From Algibacter miyuki (GTDB taxonomy: Bacteria; Bacteroidota; Bacteroidia; Flavobacteriales; Flavobacteriaceae): a DNA stretch of 64,000 nt. Positions 1 to 8,394 of this stretch are shown piece after piece. A program made the translations under genes and the position numbers. The stretch lies in assembly GCF_030409805.1 (NCBI RefSeq), contig NZ_JAUFQP010000013.1, forward strand, positions 186,001 to 250,000, given 5' to 3'. Numbering within the stretch: position 1 is the first letter of the stretch; each line of letters opens with the position of its first letter. The notes beneath the pieces were generated by a model that was not told where the DNA came from, made no database searches, and saw nothing but the letters and a program-made list of their open reading frames with translations.

Positions 1-1
1 C

Positions 2-190
2 ACGGTGGCAGGGGTTAATTTTTATATGAATCAAGATCAATTTGAATATTGGAAACACACCCATTTAACGGTAGATGTAACCAAAGGCAGAGGAGCCAGT
101 TTCTCTTTAGAAATTCCTTTAGGGCTTCGATTTTTAATTCATTCTCGATTATTTACAGAAGCCGAACAAGCATTTTTTAAAACCGTTTAA
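2..190 (+). CDS. C-terminal fragment of an unidentified protein
   Basis: The frame is open from the left edge of the window to a TAA at 188-190, so this is the last 62 residues of a gene that begins outside. The fragment is mixed in composition, without a membrane segment or a recognisable motif. I do not recognise the family. It lies 163 nt upstream of acs on the same strand; the gap is AT-rich and has no clear hairpin, so co-transcription with acs is neither supported nor excluded. Confidence 0.6.
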   Translation, partial: TVAGVNFYMNQDQFEYWKHTHLTVDVTKGRGASFSLEIPLGLRFLIHSRLFTEAEQAFFKTV

Positions 191-353
191 AAATTAATTA
201 TTTTAAATATTTTTTTGTTAACAAAACCAAAAATTAAAGTCAAATACATATTATTTTGCTATTTTAGAACACAGAACTAAATAACTTTTTTAAAAACAGA
301 AATCAGCAGGAAATTCCCACTTTTTCTGCTAAAAATCAACTAAAAAACACATC

Positions 354-2261
354 ATGAGTAATTATCACATAAAACATTTAGAAGAATATTATCAAGTCTA
401 TAGAAAATCGGTTAGAGAACCCGAAAATTTTTGGGAAGAAATTGCTGAAGAGCATTTTATGTGGCAAAAAAAATGGGATAAAGTTTTAAGTTGGGATTTT
501 TCAAAGCCTGAAGTTAAATGGTTTGGAGGCGCACAATTAAATATTACAGAAAACTGTATCGATAGGCATTTGCCAACACGCGGCGATAAAACGGCTATTT
601 TATTTGAGCCAAACAACCCGAACGATCCAGCAGAACATATTACGTACAATCAATTGCACGATCGTGTCAATCAGTTTGCCAATGTTTTAAAAAGTCAAGG
701 TATTACTAAAGGCGATCGCGTTTGTATTTACTTACCAATGATTCCTGAATTAGCGATTGCAACTTTAGCCTGTGCTAGAATTGGAGCTATTCATTCGGTG
801 GTATTTGCAGGGTTTTCTGCTACAGCATTATCTACTAGAATAAACGATTCCGATTGTAAAATAGTAATTACTAGCGACGGTTCTTACCGTGGCTCAAAAA
901 CCATAGATTTAAAAGGTATTGTAGACGAAGCTTTAGAGAGTTGCCCAGGCATTAAAAATGTTTTGGTGGCCAAACGAATTAATACAGATATCCATATGGA
1001 AGCTGGGCGCGACCAATGGTTGCAACCCCTTTTAGAAGAAGCTTCAACTGTATGTAAAGCTGAGGTTATGAATGCCGAAGATCCGTTGTTTATTTTATAT
1101 ACGTCGGGTTCTACCGGAAAACCAAAAGGTATGGTGCATACCACCGCCGGATATATGGTTTACACGGCTTATACATTTAAAAATATTTTTCAATATAAAG
1201 AAAACGATGTGTATTGGTGTACTGCCGATATTGGTTGGATTACTGGTCACAGTTACATTCTTTATGGTCCGTTAACAAATGGCGCTACAACCGTTTTGTT
1301 TGAAGGTGTACCGAGTTATCCAGATTTTGGACGCTTTTGGGAAATTGTAGAAAAACACAAAGTGAATCAATTTTACACCGCACCAACCGCTATTAGAGCA
1401 TTGGCAAAACAAGGCGTAGAATTAGTAGAAAAATACGATTTATCATCATTAAAAGTGCTTGGTTCGGTAGGCGAGCCTATAAACGAAGAAGCTTGGCACT
1501 GGTATAATGATAATGTTGGGAAAAAGAAAAGTCCGATTGTTGATACATGGTGGCAAACAGAAACTGGCGGAATTATGATTAGCCCAATTCCGTTTGTAAC
1601 ACCAACAAAACCAACGTATGCCACGTTACCGTTTATTGGTATTCAACCGGCTTTAATGGATGAAGAAGGACAGGAGTTAAAAGGCAATCAAGTCGACGGG
1701 CGTTTGTGTATAAAATTCCCTTGGCCAAGTATGGCTAGAACCATTTGGGGAAATCATCAACGATATAAAGACACATACTTTTCGGCTTACGAAAACAAAT
1801 ATTTTACAGGCGATGGAGCCTTACGTGATGAGGTTGGCTATTACAGAATTACAGGTCGTGTAGACGATGTTATTATCGTTTCGGGGCATAATCTTGGAAC
1901 TGCACCTATAGAAGATGCGGTTAACGAGCATCCAGCAGTTGCAGAGTCGGCTATTGTTGGTTTTCCACACGATATTAAAGGAAACGCACTTTATGGTTAT
2001 GTTATTCTGAAGGATTTTGGTGAAACCAGAGATCATAATAACCTAAGAAAAGAAATTAATCAAATGATTACCGAATCTATTGGTCCAATCGCGAAACTAG
2101 ATAAAATTCAGTTTACCGTTGGATTACCAAAAACACGTTCGGGCAAAATTATGAGACGTATTTTACGTAAAATAGCAAGTAAGGATACTAGCAACTTAGG
2201 AGATACAAGTACATTATTAAACCCAGAGGTTGTTCAAGAAATTATGGATAACGTGCTGTAG
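354..2261 (+). CDS. acs: Acetyl-CoA synthetase (acetate--CoA ligase, AMP-forming)
   Basis: Activates acetate to acetyl-CoA through acetyl-AMP in the cytoplasm, feeding acetate into the TCA cycle or glyoxylate shunt. The 635-residue length fits the family (about 630-660). Seen motifs: the ATP-binding loop YTSGSTGKPKG at 249-259, the adenylation motif DTWWQTE at 397-403, and the C-terminal SGK motif with Lys598, the lysine that is catalytic and acetylated in the family. The N-terminal ACS cap domain is present, so the start is sound. It appears to be a single-gene unit: the upstream gap is 163 nt and hairpins follow the stop codon. In other bacteria acs is often linked to CBS/DUF294 and DnaQ-like genes; here such a pair lies about 7 kb downstream on the other strand. 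Confidence 0.97.
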   Translation: MSNYHIKHLEEYYQVYRKSVREPENFWEEIAEEHFMWQKKWDKVLSWDFSKPEVKWFGGAQLNITENCIDRHLPTRGDKTAILFEPNNPNDPAEHITYNQLHDRVNQFANVLKSQGITKGDRVCIYLPMIPELAIATLACARIGAIHSVVFAGFSATALSTRINDSDCKIVITSDGSYRGSKTIDLKGIVDEALESCPGIKNVLVAKRINTDIHMEAGRDQWLQPLLEEASTVCKAEVMNAEDPLFILYTSGSTGKPKGMVHTTAGYMVYTAYTFKNIFQYKENDVYWCTADIGWITGHSYILYGPLTNGATTVLFEGVPSYPDFGRFWEIVEKHKVNQFYTAPTAIRALAKQGVELVEKYDLSSLKVLGSVGEPINEEAWHWYNDNVGKKKSPIVDTWWQTETGGIMISPIPFVTPTKPTYATLPFIGIQPALMDEEGQELKGNQVDGRLCIKFPWPSMARTIWGNHQRYKDTYFSAYENKYFTGDGALRDEVGYYRITGRVDDVIIVSGHNLGTAPIEDAVNEHPAVAESAIVGFPHDIKGNALYGYVILKDFGETRDHNNLRKEINQMITESIGPIAKLDKIQFTVGLPKTRSGKIMRRILRKIASKDTSNLGDTSTLLNPEVVQEIMDNVL

Positions 2262-2286
2262 TTTAATCTATGTAAATAGAAAATAT

Positions 2287-2390
2287 ATTACAGAATATAT
2301 GCTGTAATATTTTGTAATAAAAAGAGAGTCGCAAGTTTATATGCTGAAGTTTTTTAGAAAACTGAAGTGTATGAGGTTTGCGGCTTTTTT
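2287..2390 (+). terminator. Hairpins ending the acs transcript
   Basis: Two structures follow the stop codon. The first is a 7-bp stem (ATTACAG 2287-2293, CTGTAAT 2302-2308) followed by ATTTTG. The second is larger: GTCGCAA at 2328-2334 pairs with TTTGCGGC near 2377-2384 and is followed by six T, with an inner AGTTTT/AAAACT pairing. The second has the better terminator shape. Confidence 0.6.
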
Positions 2391-2904
2391 ATTGATTTTA
2401 GTGTGCGTGGGGGTTTGTTTGAAGCTTATTGTAACCTAAATAAAGGAATTAAAATAACATGTATACTGTCTATAACAGGTTATTAAGTTGAATCGAAAAC
2501 TTGAGATTTAATAGTTTTACTGAATTATATGTTGAATTATTCTATTTGATATCTTTTTTTTCATCAACTTTTAATATCTTTAAAAACATTTTCTTCCCTA
2601 AATAATTTCTAAATGATGGATTTAGCTTATGATTTCATATTGAAGTCTAAACGATACATCATTTAAAAATAAATGAATAGCTTTAAGACCTTAATAAAAG
2701 GTATTATTAATCATAAAATAGATATATAGTTAATAGTATCTATATACTTATGTTGTCAGTAATTTGAGGCAACCAATAAGCCAGTTTTAGCTCAAATTTT
2801 TTTGTACTCTCATACTTTATTTTAACTAAATACATTAAAGATTAAATCTCTAATAAGCTTTAAAAACTTAAAGACATAGTTATATGTGCTTACATAACTC
2901 ATCT
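2391..2904. other. Intergenic stretch without a recognisable gene
   Basis: About 500 nt of AT-rich sequence between the acs terminator and the convergent zinc-finger gene. No reading frame of credible length, RNA gene or promoter is seen. Confidence 0.5.
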
Positions 2905-3909
2905 TTATTTATGTTTTTCACTAAAATCTTCAACTATGTATCCGTAATAAAGACTTGTCCTCCAATCATTATAAGCCCTTAATACCATATTGTTATTATC
3001 TCTATAGCAACGACTACTTCGAGGACAGCCAACATATTCCAGGAAATCATTTTTTGATAAAATATTAATTGTTTGATTTATATTAAATTCTTTATTATCA
3101 ATAATTACTTTTTCTATGAAGTACTCTTCTCCAGCTTTAAATTTTTTTGCATAAAAAGTAACACTCAAAAAAGTTTTTATTGGATAGACTAAATCATTTG
3201 CAAATAAATTAAAATCGTCTACTATTCCTTGTGCTTCTATTATTCTTCTTTCTCCTGAAGTTTTATTTAATAATGAAATAGTTGCTTCATAATTCTGCTT
3301 TTTATATGTTTTAAATGGATTACAAATAATTTCTATAGTAGTTCTTCTTCTTGGGTGGGTTACATTTGTTAGATATCTATAGGATGTTTTTTTTGGAGGT
3401 TGTAACTCATAACTATCTTCTGGTAAAACTTGATGTCTAGTTCTTTTTGGAAAATATGTTCTTATTTCAGCAAAATAATTAGCTGATAAACTATCAAGTA
3501 ATTCAACTTTGTCATCGATTGCTCTTTTATCTGCGTATTCAGCTTTCTGTATTTTAAAACATAGTCTTCTTCCTCGTTCAATTTGATTCGCAATATTTTG
3601 TGCATCTTTGAAAAGATTAAAAGTTTGAGTTAAACTATAATTAGGATTATTGGTTTTGTTATAATATTTTAAATCCCCAGTTCCTTGACATTTCCAACAT
3701 TTTTCTTTTCCAGATGCTTCTGATTTTGTATAACCAAATCTACAATTATGACAAGGAGTTTTTGAATCTTTATAAGTTCTTGTTCCTTCACATACATGAC
3801 AATCAATTTCACCTCCACCATTACAAAGGTCACATTGTTGTGCTGTGGCAATAAAAACAAATATTAAACTAAAAAAAGATGTAAGAATATATGTTCTCAT
3901 TGTATTCAT
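2905..3909 (-). CDS. Secreted protein with a DnaJ-type cysteine-rich zinc finger
   Basis: A 334-residue protein with an N-terminal signal peptide (hydrophobic residues about 8-22, ending ATAQ) followed at once by four CxxC motifs: C26/C29, C37/C40, C53/C56 and C71/C74. Three of them carry the glycine-rich CxxCxGxG flavour of DnaJ, which would bind two zinc ions. There is no J domain and no DnaJ substrate-binding domain; the remaining 250 residues are unfamiliar. The signal peptide places it in the periplasm or outside, unlike cytosolic DnaJ. Two nearby ATG codons (MNTM) are possible starts; both keep the signal peptide. It is monocistronic. A role in folding or redox chemistry is only a guess. 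Confidence 0.7.
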   Translation of the reverse strand: MNTMRTYILTSFFSLIFVFIATAQQCDLCNGGGEIDCHVCEGTRTYKDSKTPCHNCRFGYTKSEASGKEKCWKCQGTGDLKYYNKTNNPNYSLTQTFNLFKDAQNIANQIERGRRLCFKIQKAEYADKRAIDDKVELLDSLSANYFAEIRTYFPKRTRHQVLPEDSYELQPPKKTSYRYLTNVTHPRRRTTIEIICNPFKTYKKQNYEATISLLNKTSGERRIIEAQGIVDDFNLFANDLVYPIKTFLSVTFYAKKFKAGEEYFIEKVIIDNKEFNINQTINILSKNDFLEYVGCPRSSRCYRDNNNMVLRAYNDWRTSLYYGYIVEDFSEKHK

Positions 3910-3972
3910 AATTTACTTAATATTAGGCTAATATAAGAAATTTTAAAAAACTACAAGAATAAAAACTACTGC

Positions 3973-4097
3973 CAACACCATGTATAATTAATTGCTTCTG
4001 CCGGCTAAGACGACGATCTTTGTGTACATTTAATTATATTGTATTGCAGAAAATGAATCCTGTACTTTTACGCAACTAACCATACATAAACACGTTG
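3973..4097. repeat. Extragenic element A with imperfect inverted ends
   Basis: The left end (CAACACCATGTATAATTAAT, continuing TGC, 3973-3995) and the right end (4072-4097, beginning GCAACTAACC and ending CACGTTG) are imperfect reverse complements, sharing CAAC, ATGTAT and TTA(A/G)TTGC. The left end resembles the start of element B near 5970. From memory, similar sequences recur in flavobacterial genomes, but no search was run. It is not a standard attC site. Confidence 0.4.
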
Positions 4098-4367
4098 ATA
4101 TTCATGGCTCACTCAGCTCTGGTAAAATAAAAACTACTCAAAAGTGGTTTAAAATTAATCCCTTAAATCCCACTCAACGGACTTCAGACAATTCAAAACG
4201 CCACTGTTACGTGCGACTGACTTTGCTCGTGCTAGAAAACTCTCAGGTTTCTAAATTTAGCCGCATATCTTTCGTAAAATAAGACGGATAAAAAATACCA
4301 TGCACACAAACATGGCGCTATTCTTATAGGTAACCATTGTGCTGCTTTTTGCAACCAAACGAGATAA
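4098..4367. other. Intergenic stretch, no gene seen
   Basis: The sequence between element A and the end of the mdaB-like gene has no credible reading frame, RNA gene or clear terminator. It may be decayed accessory DNA. Confidence 0.4.
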
Positions 4368-4964
4368 TTACAAATTAAGCATTAAATCATTTAAAAACGT
4401 ACTGTAATTATCCAATTCAAAAGGAACATCTGCATTTTTTTCCATATCGTGAAAATGATGTGTTGCTAACAATTCCATTCCTGTAAAAGCATTCATTCTA
4501 TGAAACCCAAACATAACACCTTCATCTACGCTTTTTTGATTAAAAAATTCATTTTCTAAAGTAAATGCCGTCTTTGGTGCATTCCAACTTGTAGTAAGTA
4601 TATATTTTTTTCCGTGCATTAACCCGCCAGTCCCGTAATTGATGTTTGGATTTTTTCTACTTCTTCCATCACTGGCATAAATTCCATTTTGATGGCCTTC
4701 CGTAAAAACTTCATCTATATATTTTTTAAATCCAAACGGTATTTGAAACCACCAAATTGGCGTATGATAAATCACTACATCTGCCCACTTAAATTTTTCA
4801 ACTTCTTCTTTTACATCATAATTGTCGCCTACTTGAGTAAATTTCACCTCAAATTCCTTAAGCGTATCAAAATATGATTTAGTGGTATTGAAAAGTGTTT
4901 CGTTAAATCTTCCTCCAGAATGTGCAAAGGGATGACCTCCATTAATTATAAATATATTTTTCAT
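4368..4964 (-). CDS. mdaB: MdaB-like NAD(P)H-dependent quinone oxidoreductase
   Basis: A 198-residue flavodoxin-fold enzyme. MdaB-family proteins use FAD and NADPH to reduce quinones by two electrons, avoiding semiquinone radicals. Seen: the N-terminal strand and loop NGGHPFAHSGG, the WADVVIYHTPIWWFQIPFG segment (about 59-77) typical of the MdaB/Kef-ancillary group, and a conserved region YGTGGLMHGKKY further on. Length matches E. coli MdaB (193). It is divergent from a LysR regulator across a 93-nt gap that holds a perfect palindrome, so it is the likely target of that regulator. The substrate cannot be read from sequence. Confidence 0.85.
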   Translation of the reverse strand: MKNIFIINGGHPFAHSGGRFNETLFNTTKSYFDTLKEFEVKFTQVGDNYDVKEEVEKFKWADVVIYHTPIWWFQIPFGFKKYIDEVFTEGHQNGIYASDGRSRKNPNINYGTGGLMHGKKYILTTSWNAPKTAFTLENEFFNQKSVDEGVMFGFHRMNAFTGMELLATHHFHDMEKNADVPFELDNYSTFLNDLMLNL

Positions 4965-5009
4965 TTGTATCTTATTTAGTTTGAGGCGAAATTAAAGCTA
5001 TATATGTTA

Positions 5010-5041
5010 TTGTAAAAATAATACAAATCATACCTTTGTAT
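5010..5041 (+). promoter_or_regulatory. lysR promoter overlapped by a 21-bp palindrome
   Basis: TTG at 5010-5012, 18 nt, then TACCTTTG at 5031-5038 fits the Bacteroidota promoter pattern; the start of transcription would fall near 5043, 15 nt before the lysR ATG. A perfect inverted repeat ATACAAA (5021-5027), 7 nt, TTTGTAT (5035-5041) covers the -7 box. Such a site suits LysR binding, autorepression and control of the divergent mdaB-like gene. Confidence 0.65.
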
Positions 5042-5057
5042 AAATATTTTAATAGTT

Positions 5058-5960
5058 ATGGTAAATTTAGAATGGTACAGAACATTTAAAGAAATATATG
5101 AAAACGGAACTTTAACTAAAGCTTCTATTGCTTTATATGCTTCTCAACCCGGAGTTAGTGTCCACTTAAATGCACTAGAAGCTTATGTTGGGAAAAAGCT
5201 ATTTGAACGTACTTCCAGAAAAATGATTCCAACAGAGGATGGGAAATTTTTATATGAATATATTATTGAGTCTTTAAAAAAACTTGAAATAGCAGAACAG
5301 CATTTTAAGAAAACCACGCAAGAAAAAAATCCATCTTTAAATATAGGAATGTGCTCTGAAATGTTTCAACTTATTATTGAACCCGAAATTACCAAGCTAG
5401 ACTTCGACCTAGTAGCTAGATTTGGATCACATATAGATTTAATAAAAGACCTAAATAATGGCATTTTAGATTTGGTAATAACACCTAAAAAACAGAATGA
5501 AAAAAAATCGTTGGTTGAATATATTCCTTTTTCAAAAGAAAGAATCGTTTTAATAGCAGGAAATAAAACAGATACAACTCAAATTCAAAACCACATTAAA
5601 TCAAATGATTTCAATAAGTTAGAGGAGGTGCTGTTTCAAAATATTTGGTATAGCTCATCAAACGAAATGGAACATTTTAGACGTTTTTGGTTTGAGAATT
5701 TTAATAAGAAACCGGCCTTTAAACCGAACTATATTTTACCAAATATTACTTCTATTATAAGATGTTTAAACAATGGAAACGGACTTGCATTAGTTCCAGA
5801 TTTTTTATGCCAAGAACAAATTTTAAGAAACGAAATAAATTTAGTTTGGGAAGGAAAAGTAAAAACTGAAAACACCTTATATTTTGCATCAAGAACAGAT
5901 TTGAAATACAAAAAAGAATTAGATACAATTAAGACTATATTTACATCAAAAATGAAATAA
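5058..5960 (+). CDS. LysR-family transcriptional regulator
   Basis: A 300-residue regulator with the standard layout: an N-terminal winged helix-turn-helix (about 1-60, including ALYASQPGVSVHLNALE and the following KLFERTSRKMIPT) and a C-terminal substrate-binding domain (about 90-295). Length is typical. It is transcribed away from the mdaB-like gene, the classic arrangement in which a LysR protein controls its divergent neighbour. The promoter carries a palindrome that may be its own operator. The effector is unknown; a quinone or another electrophile would fit the neighbour but is inference. Confidence 0.9.
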   Translation: MVNLEWYRTFKEIYENGTLTKASIALYASQPGVSVHLNALEAYVGKKLFERTSRKMIPTEDGKFLYEYIIESLKKLEIAEQHFKKTTQEKNPSLNIGMCSEMFQLIIEPEITKLDFDLVARFGSHIDLIKDLNNGILDLVITPKKQNEKKSLVEYIPFSKERIVLIAGNKTDTTQIQNHIKSNDFNKLEEVLFQNIWYSSSNEMEHFRRFWFENFNKKPAFKPNYILPNITSIIRCLNNGNGLALVPDFLCQEQILRNEINLVWEGKVKTENTLYFASRTDLKYKKELDTIKTIFTSKMK

Positions 5961-5969
5961 ACGTAGTAT

Positions 5970-6190
5970 AACACGTGTATAAAACATGGCTAGTAATTGA
6001 TTTATCTAAGGTTCGTGCGTATTTGCAGAGTCCGCCAAATTTTAAAATTTGGCTTGTAGAAAAATAAAGATAAAAACAAAATGTAAAAATTCGACTCGGT
6101 GCTAATCTTAGAGTTATCGTATATTTATACGCTACGTTTCATACACCAACGGTTCTACGCAATTTAAGAGCACGTACATTGTAACATATT
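5970..6190. repeat. Extragenic element B with two palindromes
   Basis: This gap holds a perfect 20-bp palindrome GCCAAATTTTAAAATTTGGC (6034-6053) and a 14-nt hairpin CGTATA-TT-TATACG (6118-6131). The left part (AACACGTGTATAA, then TAATTG) resembles the left end of element A. The remainder looks like a family of intergenic repeats I recall from other flavobacteria; this was not verified. Confidence 0.4.
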
Positions 6191-6233
6191 AATAATTTGC
6201 TCTACTTATACCTTGAACACTAACTTACAAGAA

Positions 6234-6434
6234 ATGAAAAAGAATAATGGAACGATCTTTATGGTAATAGGATTGATGTTTACAACTCTTGGATTAACAA
6301 TTTTGAAAGAATACAAAATTTTACAATATAGCGCTCTAATTCTTGGAGTTACATTAACAATATATAGTGTATTTGTATCAGGCAAATGGAAGAAAAACCA
6401 AAAAAGCATGAAAAATAAAAATTCTGCAAAATAA
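6234..6434 (+). CDS. Small two-helix membrane protein
   Basis: A 66-residue protein starting at the ATG at 6234; a longer TTG start at 6213 is less likely. Two hydrophobic segments (about 8-26 and 31-50) are joined by a short loop (KEYKIL), and the C-terminus is strongly basic (KWKKNQKSMKNKNSAK), predicting both termini in the cytoplasm. No family is recognised. It sits between element B and a decayed SHOCT remnant, so it may be part of an accessory gene group. Coding potential is plausible but not proven for a gene this short. Confidence 0.5.
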   Translation: MKKNNGTIFMVIGLMFTTLGLTILKEYKILQYSALILGVTLTIYSVFVSGKWKKNQKSMKNKNSAK

Positions 6435-6449
6435 TAAAATTAAAACGAT

Positions 6450-6567
6450 TGAATAAAATACTCTGAATTGGAAAAAAATGCCGAATTTACTCTTTGGGAG
6501 TTATTACTCAAACGGAATTTAACAAGTTTGTGGAATTGATAAACTGAAAGAAAAATTAGCGGAATAA
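6450..6567 (+). pseudogene. Frameshifted remnant of a SHOCT-domain C-terminus
   Basis: Pieces of a SHOCT-like tail lie in order but in three frames: ELEKNAEFTL from 6465, LGVITQTEFNKF from 6494, and KLKEKLAE from 6541 ending in TAA at 6565-6567. Put together they match the SHOCT pattern in which LxxLxxLGVITxxEF is followed by KxKLL. At least two frameshifts, plus an in-frame stop upstream, mean it is not expressed as one protein. It directly follows the small membrane protein gene and could be its former partner or its lost C-terminus. Confidence 0.5.
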
Positions 6568-6741
6568 AAACGGCTTAGAATACCGTGCGTGGATAATTTT
6601 CTGGTTTTAGGTAGTTTACGAAAGCCTTTGCACTCAAAAACGCAGTCTTAATAAAGAAACACGTTAGAAAACATATACTCGTCTACCTACAATTTATTTA
6701 TATGCCTTCTAAGGAACAATCGAAAGCAAAATAAAACGAAA
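6568..6741. other. Intergenic stretch after the SHOCT remnant
   Basis: No gene is seen between the remnant and the terminator of the convergent T9SS-sorted gene. With the remnant this makes a 379-nt gap without an intact gene. Confidence 0.4.
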
Positions 6742-6768
6742 AAAGGTGGTAAAAAAAATACCACCTTT
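6742..6768 (-). terminator. Terminator of the T9SS-sorted gene
   Basis: A perfect 10-bp stem, AAAGGTGGTA (6742-6751) and TACCACCTTT (6759-6768), with a 7-nt A loop. On the minus strand it is followed by TTTT, so it suits the gene ending at 6814. No T run follows on the plus strand. Confidence 0.75.
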
Positions 6769-6813
6769 AATTGTATATACGTATTTTAGAATGTCAAATA
6801 AGGTGAAATTAAA

Positions 6814-7572
6814 TTATTTAAAAATAATTTTTTTATTTGTTTTTCCTAGTTCCGAAACAACCTCCACAATGTAAACACCACTATTAATTGAAGGTATACT
6901 TAATATATTTGATTTAGCAACTCCAACACTTTTATTTAATACATGTTTACCAGATAATGAATACATATTGATATCGGCTTTGGTATTTAATCCAACAATA
7001 GTGATTTCACTAGCATTAGATTGATATATTTTGATGTTTTCAAGATTTGAATCAAACTCATTAGTACCTAAAGTTGAACTATCAATATTAACTTCAAAAA
7101 GTACATCAAAAGTAGTATATGGGACAGTGTTAAAATAAAGTGTACCACCGTTGTAATTAGGGGAAGGTGTTTCATCATAATGAAAATCACCAGATGAAAG
7201 ATCAAATGTGTAGGTGTCTCCACCAATTAAGCTTATGTTGGCACTAGATAAATCAAAAGTGCTATACTCTGCATCTGTGTAAGCTGTAGTTTGGGTTATG
7301 CTTTGTGAGCTTATTGAACCCATTATATTTCCAGAAAATCCATCTCCTTCGTATATAGTAACAGTTATTCCAGATACATCTCTTGAGCCAAATACTTTTA
7401 GGTTATTTAAGTCACCAGTACAACTAGCCTGAAAGCTTTGGCTCCATCTACCAAAACCACCAGCTTGAGTTCCGGATAGGTCATTATTGCCTGTGGAACA
7501 TTGTTGTGCATGGCTATTATTGTTATAGGCTAATAAAAAAATAGTTAATAAAAAGAGTAATTTTTTTGTCAT
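6814..7572 (-). CDS. Secreted protein with a type IX secretion (type A) sorting domain
   Basis: A 252-residue protein. I choose the ATG at 7572 because it starts a good signal peptide (MTKKLLFLLTIFLLAYNNNSHAQ); the longer frame only adds an implausible N-terminus. The last 70-75 residues form a T9SS type A sorting domain: an N-terminal DINMYSLSGKHVLNKS strand pair, then SGVYIVEV and a terminal KKIIFK. Such domains direct export through the outer membrane and removal at the surface. The middle part (about 25-165) is a small beta-rich domain with Gly, Ser and Thr abundance and a Cys pair; its function is unknown. A terminator follows. Confidence 0.85.
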   Translation of the reverse strand: MTKKLLFLLTIFLLAYNNNSHAQQCSTGNNDLSGTQAGGFGRWSQSFQASCTGDLNNLKVFGSRDVSGITVTIYEGDGFSGNIMGSISSQSITQTTAYTDAEYSTFDLSSANISLIGGDTYTFDLSSGDFHYDETPSPNYNGGTLYFNTVPYTTFDVLFEVNIDSSTLGTNEFDSNLENIKIYQSNASEITIVGLNTKADINMYSLSGKHVLNKSVGVAKSNILSIPSINSGVYIVEVVSELGKTNKKIIFK

Positions 7573-7993
7573 TTTGGTTTGATTTAAAGGGTTATATTTT
7601 TTTGTAAAGAAACATAAAAGTAGTGTTATTTTCAATAATAAACGTTGAAAAGATAATCTTGTAAGAAATAAAAACTAAATATTGTTAATTTCGTCCGATA
7701 ATCGATATGTTTAGTTTGTTTCGGTATTGTTATTTTAAATAACTAATTCATAAAACGATTAATAAAAACTGAAATGAATTTCCTCTAACTATGAGGAAAG
7801 TTCCAGTAGCCCCGCATTCCGTTGAGAATGTAAGCGAAACGAAAACTCTTAGCTTGATTAGAGTAGCAATGAAACAATAATTTCAGAAAAGCATTCGAAT
7901 TATGCACTCAATCACAAAATAAAACAGGTGAAGCCCAAATTATCCAATCCAACCAAGCTTAACTTTAGTATCTTGCCTTAATAAAATATTATT
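7573..7993. other. Intergenic region with three short hairpins
   Basis: The gap contains, in a row, TTTCCTC/GAGGAAA (7779-7785, 7793-7799), CATTC/GAATG (7815-7819, 7826-7830) and ACTCT/AGAGT (7845-7849, 7860-7864). No reading frame fits. It could be a decayed structured repeat or a small RNA; no clear promoter or terminator frames it. Confidence 0.35.
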
Positions 7994-8218
7994 ATGAAAA
8001 TAAACTTATTGTCTTGTGATGCTCAAAGACCAGATAGAAGAGCGATAGCTAAATGTATTGTCGAAATTTCAACAGGCATAGATGGCGGTTTGGCAAATGA
8101 ATTTACAGATATCCTTTTAGAAGGTGATCCTGTAGATATTGAGCTGGACGATAAAAACACAGGTTCTGCTTTACGTGCTTTGCGAAAGCTTGATATTGAT
8201 TACGAAATTGTAGAGTAA
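7994..8218 (+). CDS. Small conserved-looking cytoplasmic protein, function unknown
   Basis: A 74-residue soluble protein with no signal peptide or membrane segment. The sequence is well formed, with a hydrophobic N-terminal strand (MKINLLSC), an amphipathic middle and a compact acidic C-terminus (SALRALRKLDIDYEIVE), suggesting a small alpha/beta fold. I do not recognise the family. The ATG follows an AT-rich leader in normal flavobacterial style. It is isolated from its neighbours: the region upstream is a 420-nt gap and the next gene is 176 nt downstream, so it is likely monocistronic. Confidence 0.65.
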   Translation: MKINLLSCDAQRPDRRAIAKCIVEISTGIDGGLANEFTDILLEGDPVDIELDDKNTGSALRALRKLDIDYEIVE

Positions 8219-8394
8219 TTTTAATAGGTTTTCTAGACTTAGAAATCTAATGTTTTGTGTTTAATTTTGGTGTTAATTATTTGTTAATCAGGAGTTTGTT
8301 AAATTTGGTTAAAAAGGTTAAAACTATTTTAAATAGCATTTCAATCATGAAAAAAAGGTTTGCTTTGTTTCAAATAACAAATAAATTTTTAATT

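Noticed and set aside
3973..4097. Element A as an integron attC site
   Set aside because: The outer motifs are CAAC and GTTG, but the 7-mers TGCCAAC and GTTGATA do not fit the RYYYAAC and GTTRRRY core sites, and no integrase or cassette array is present.
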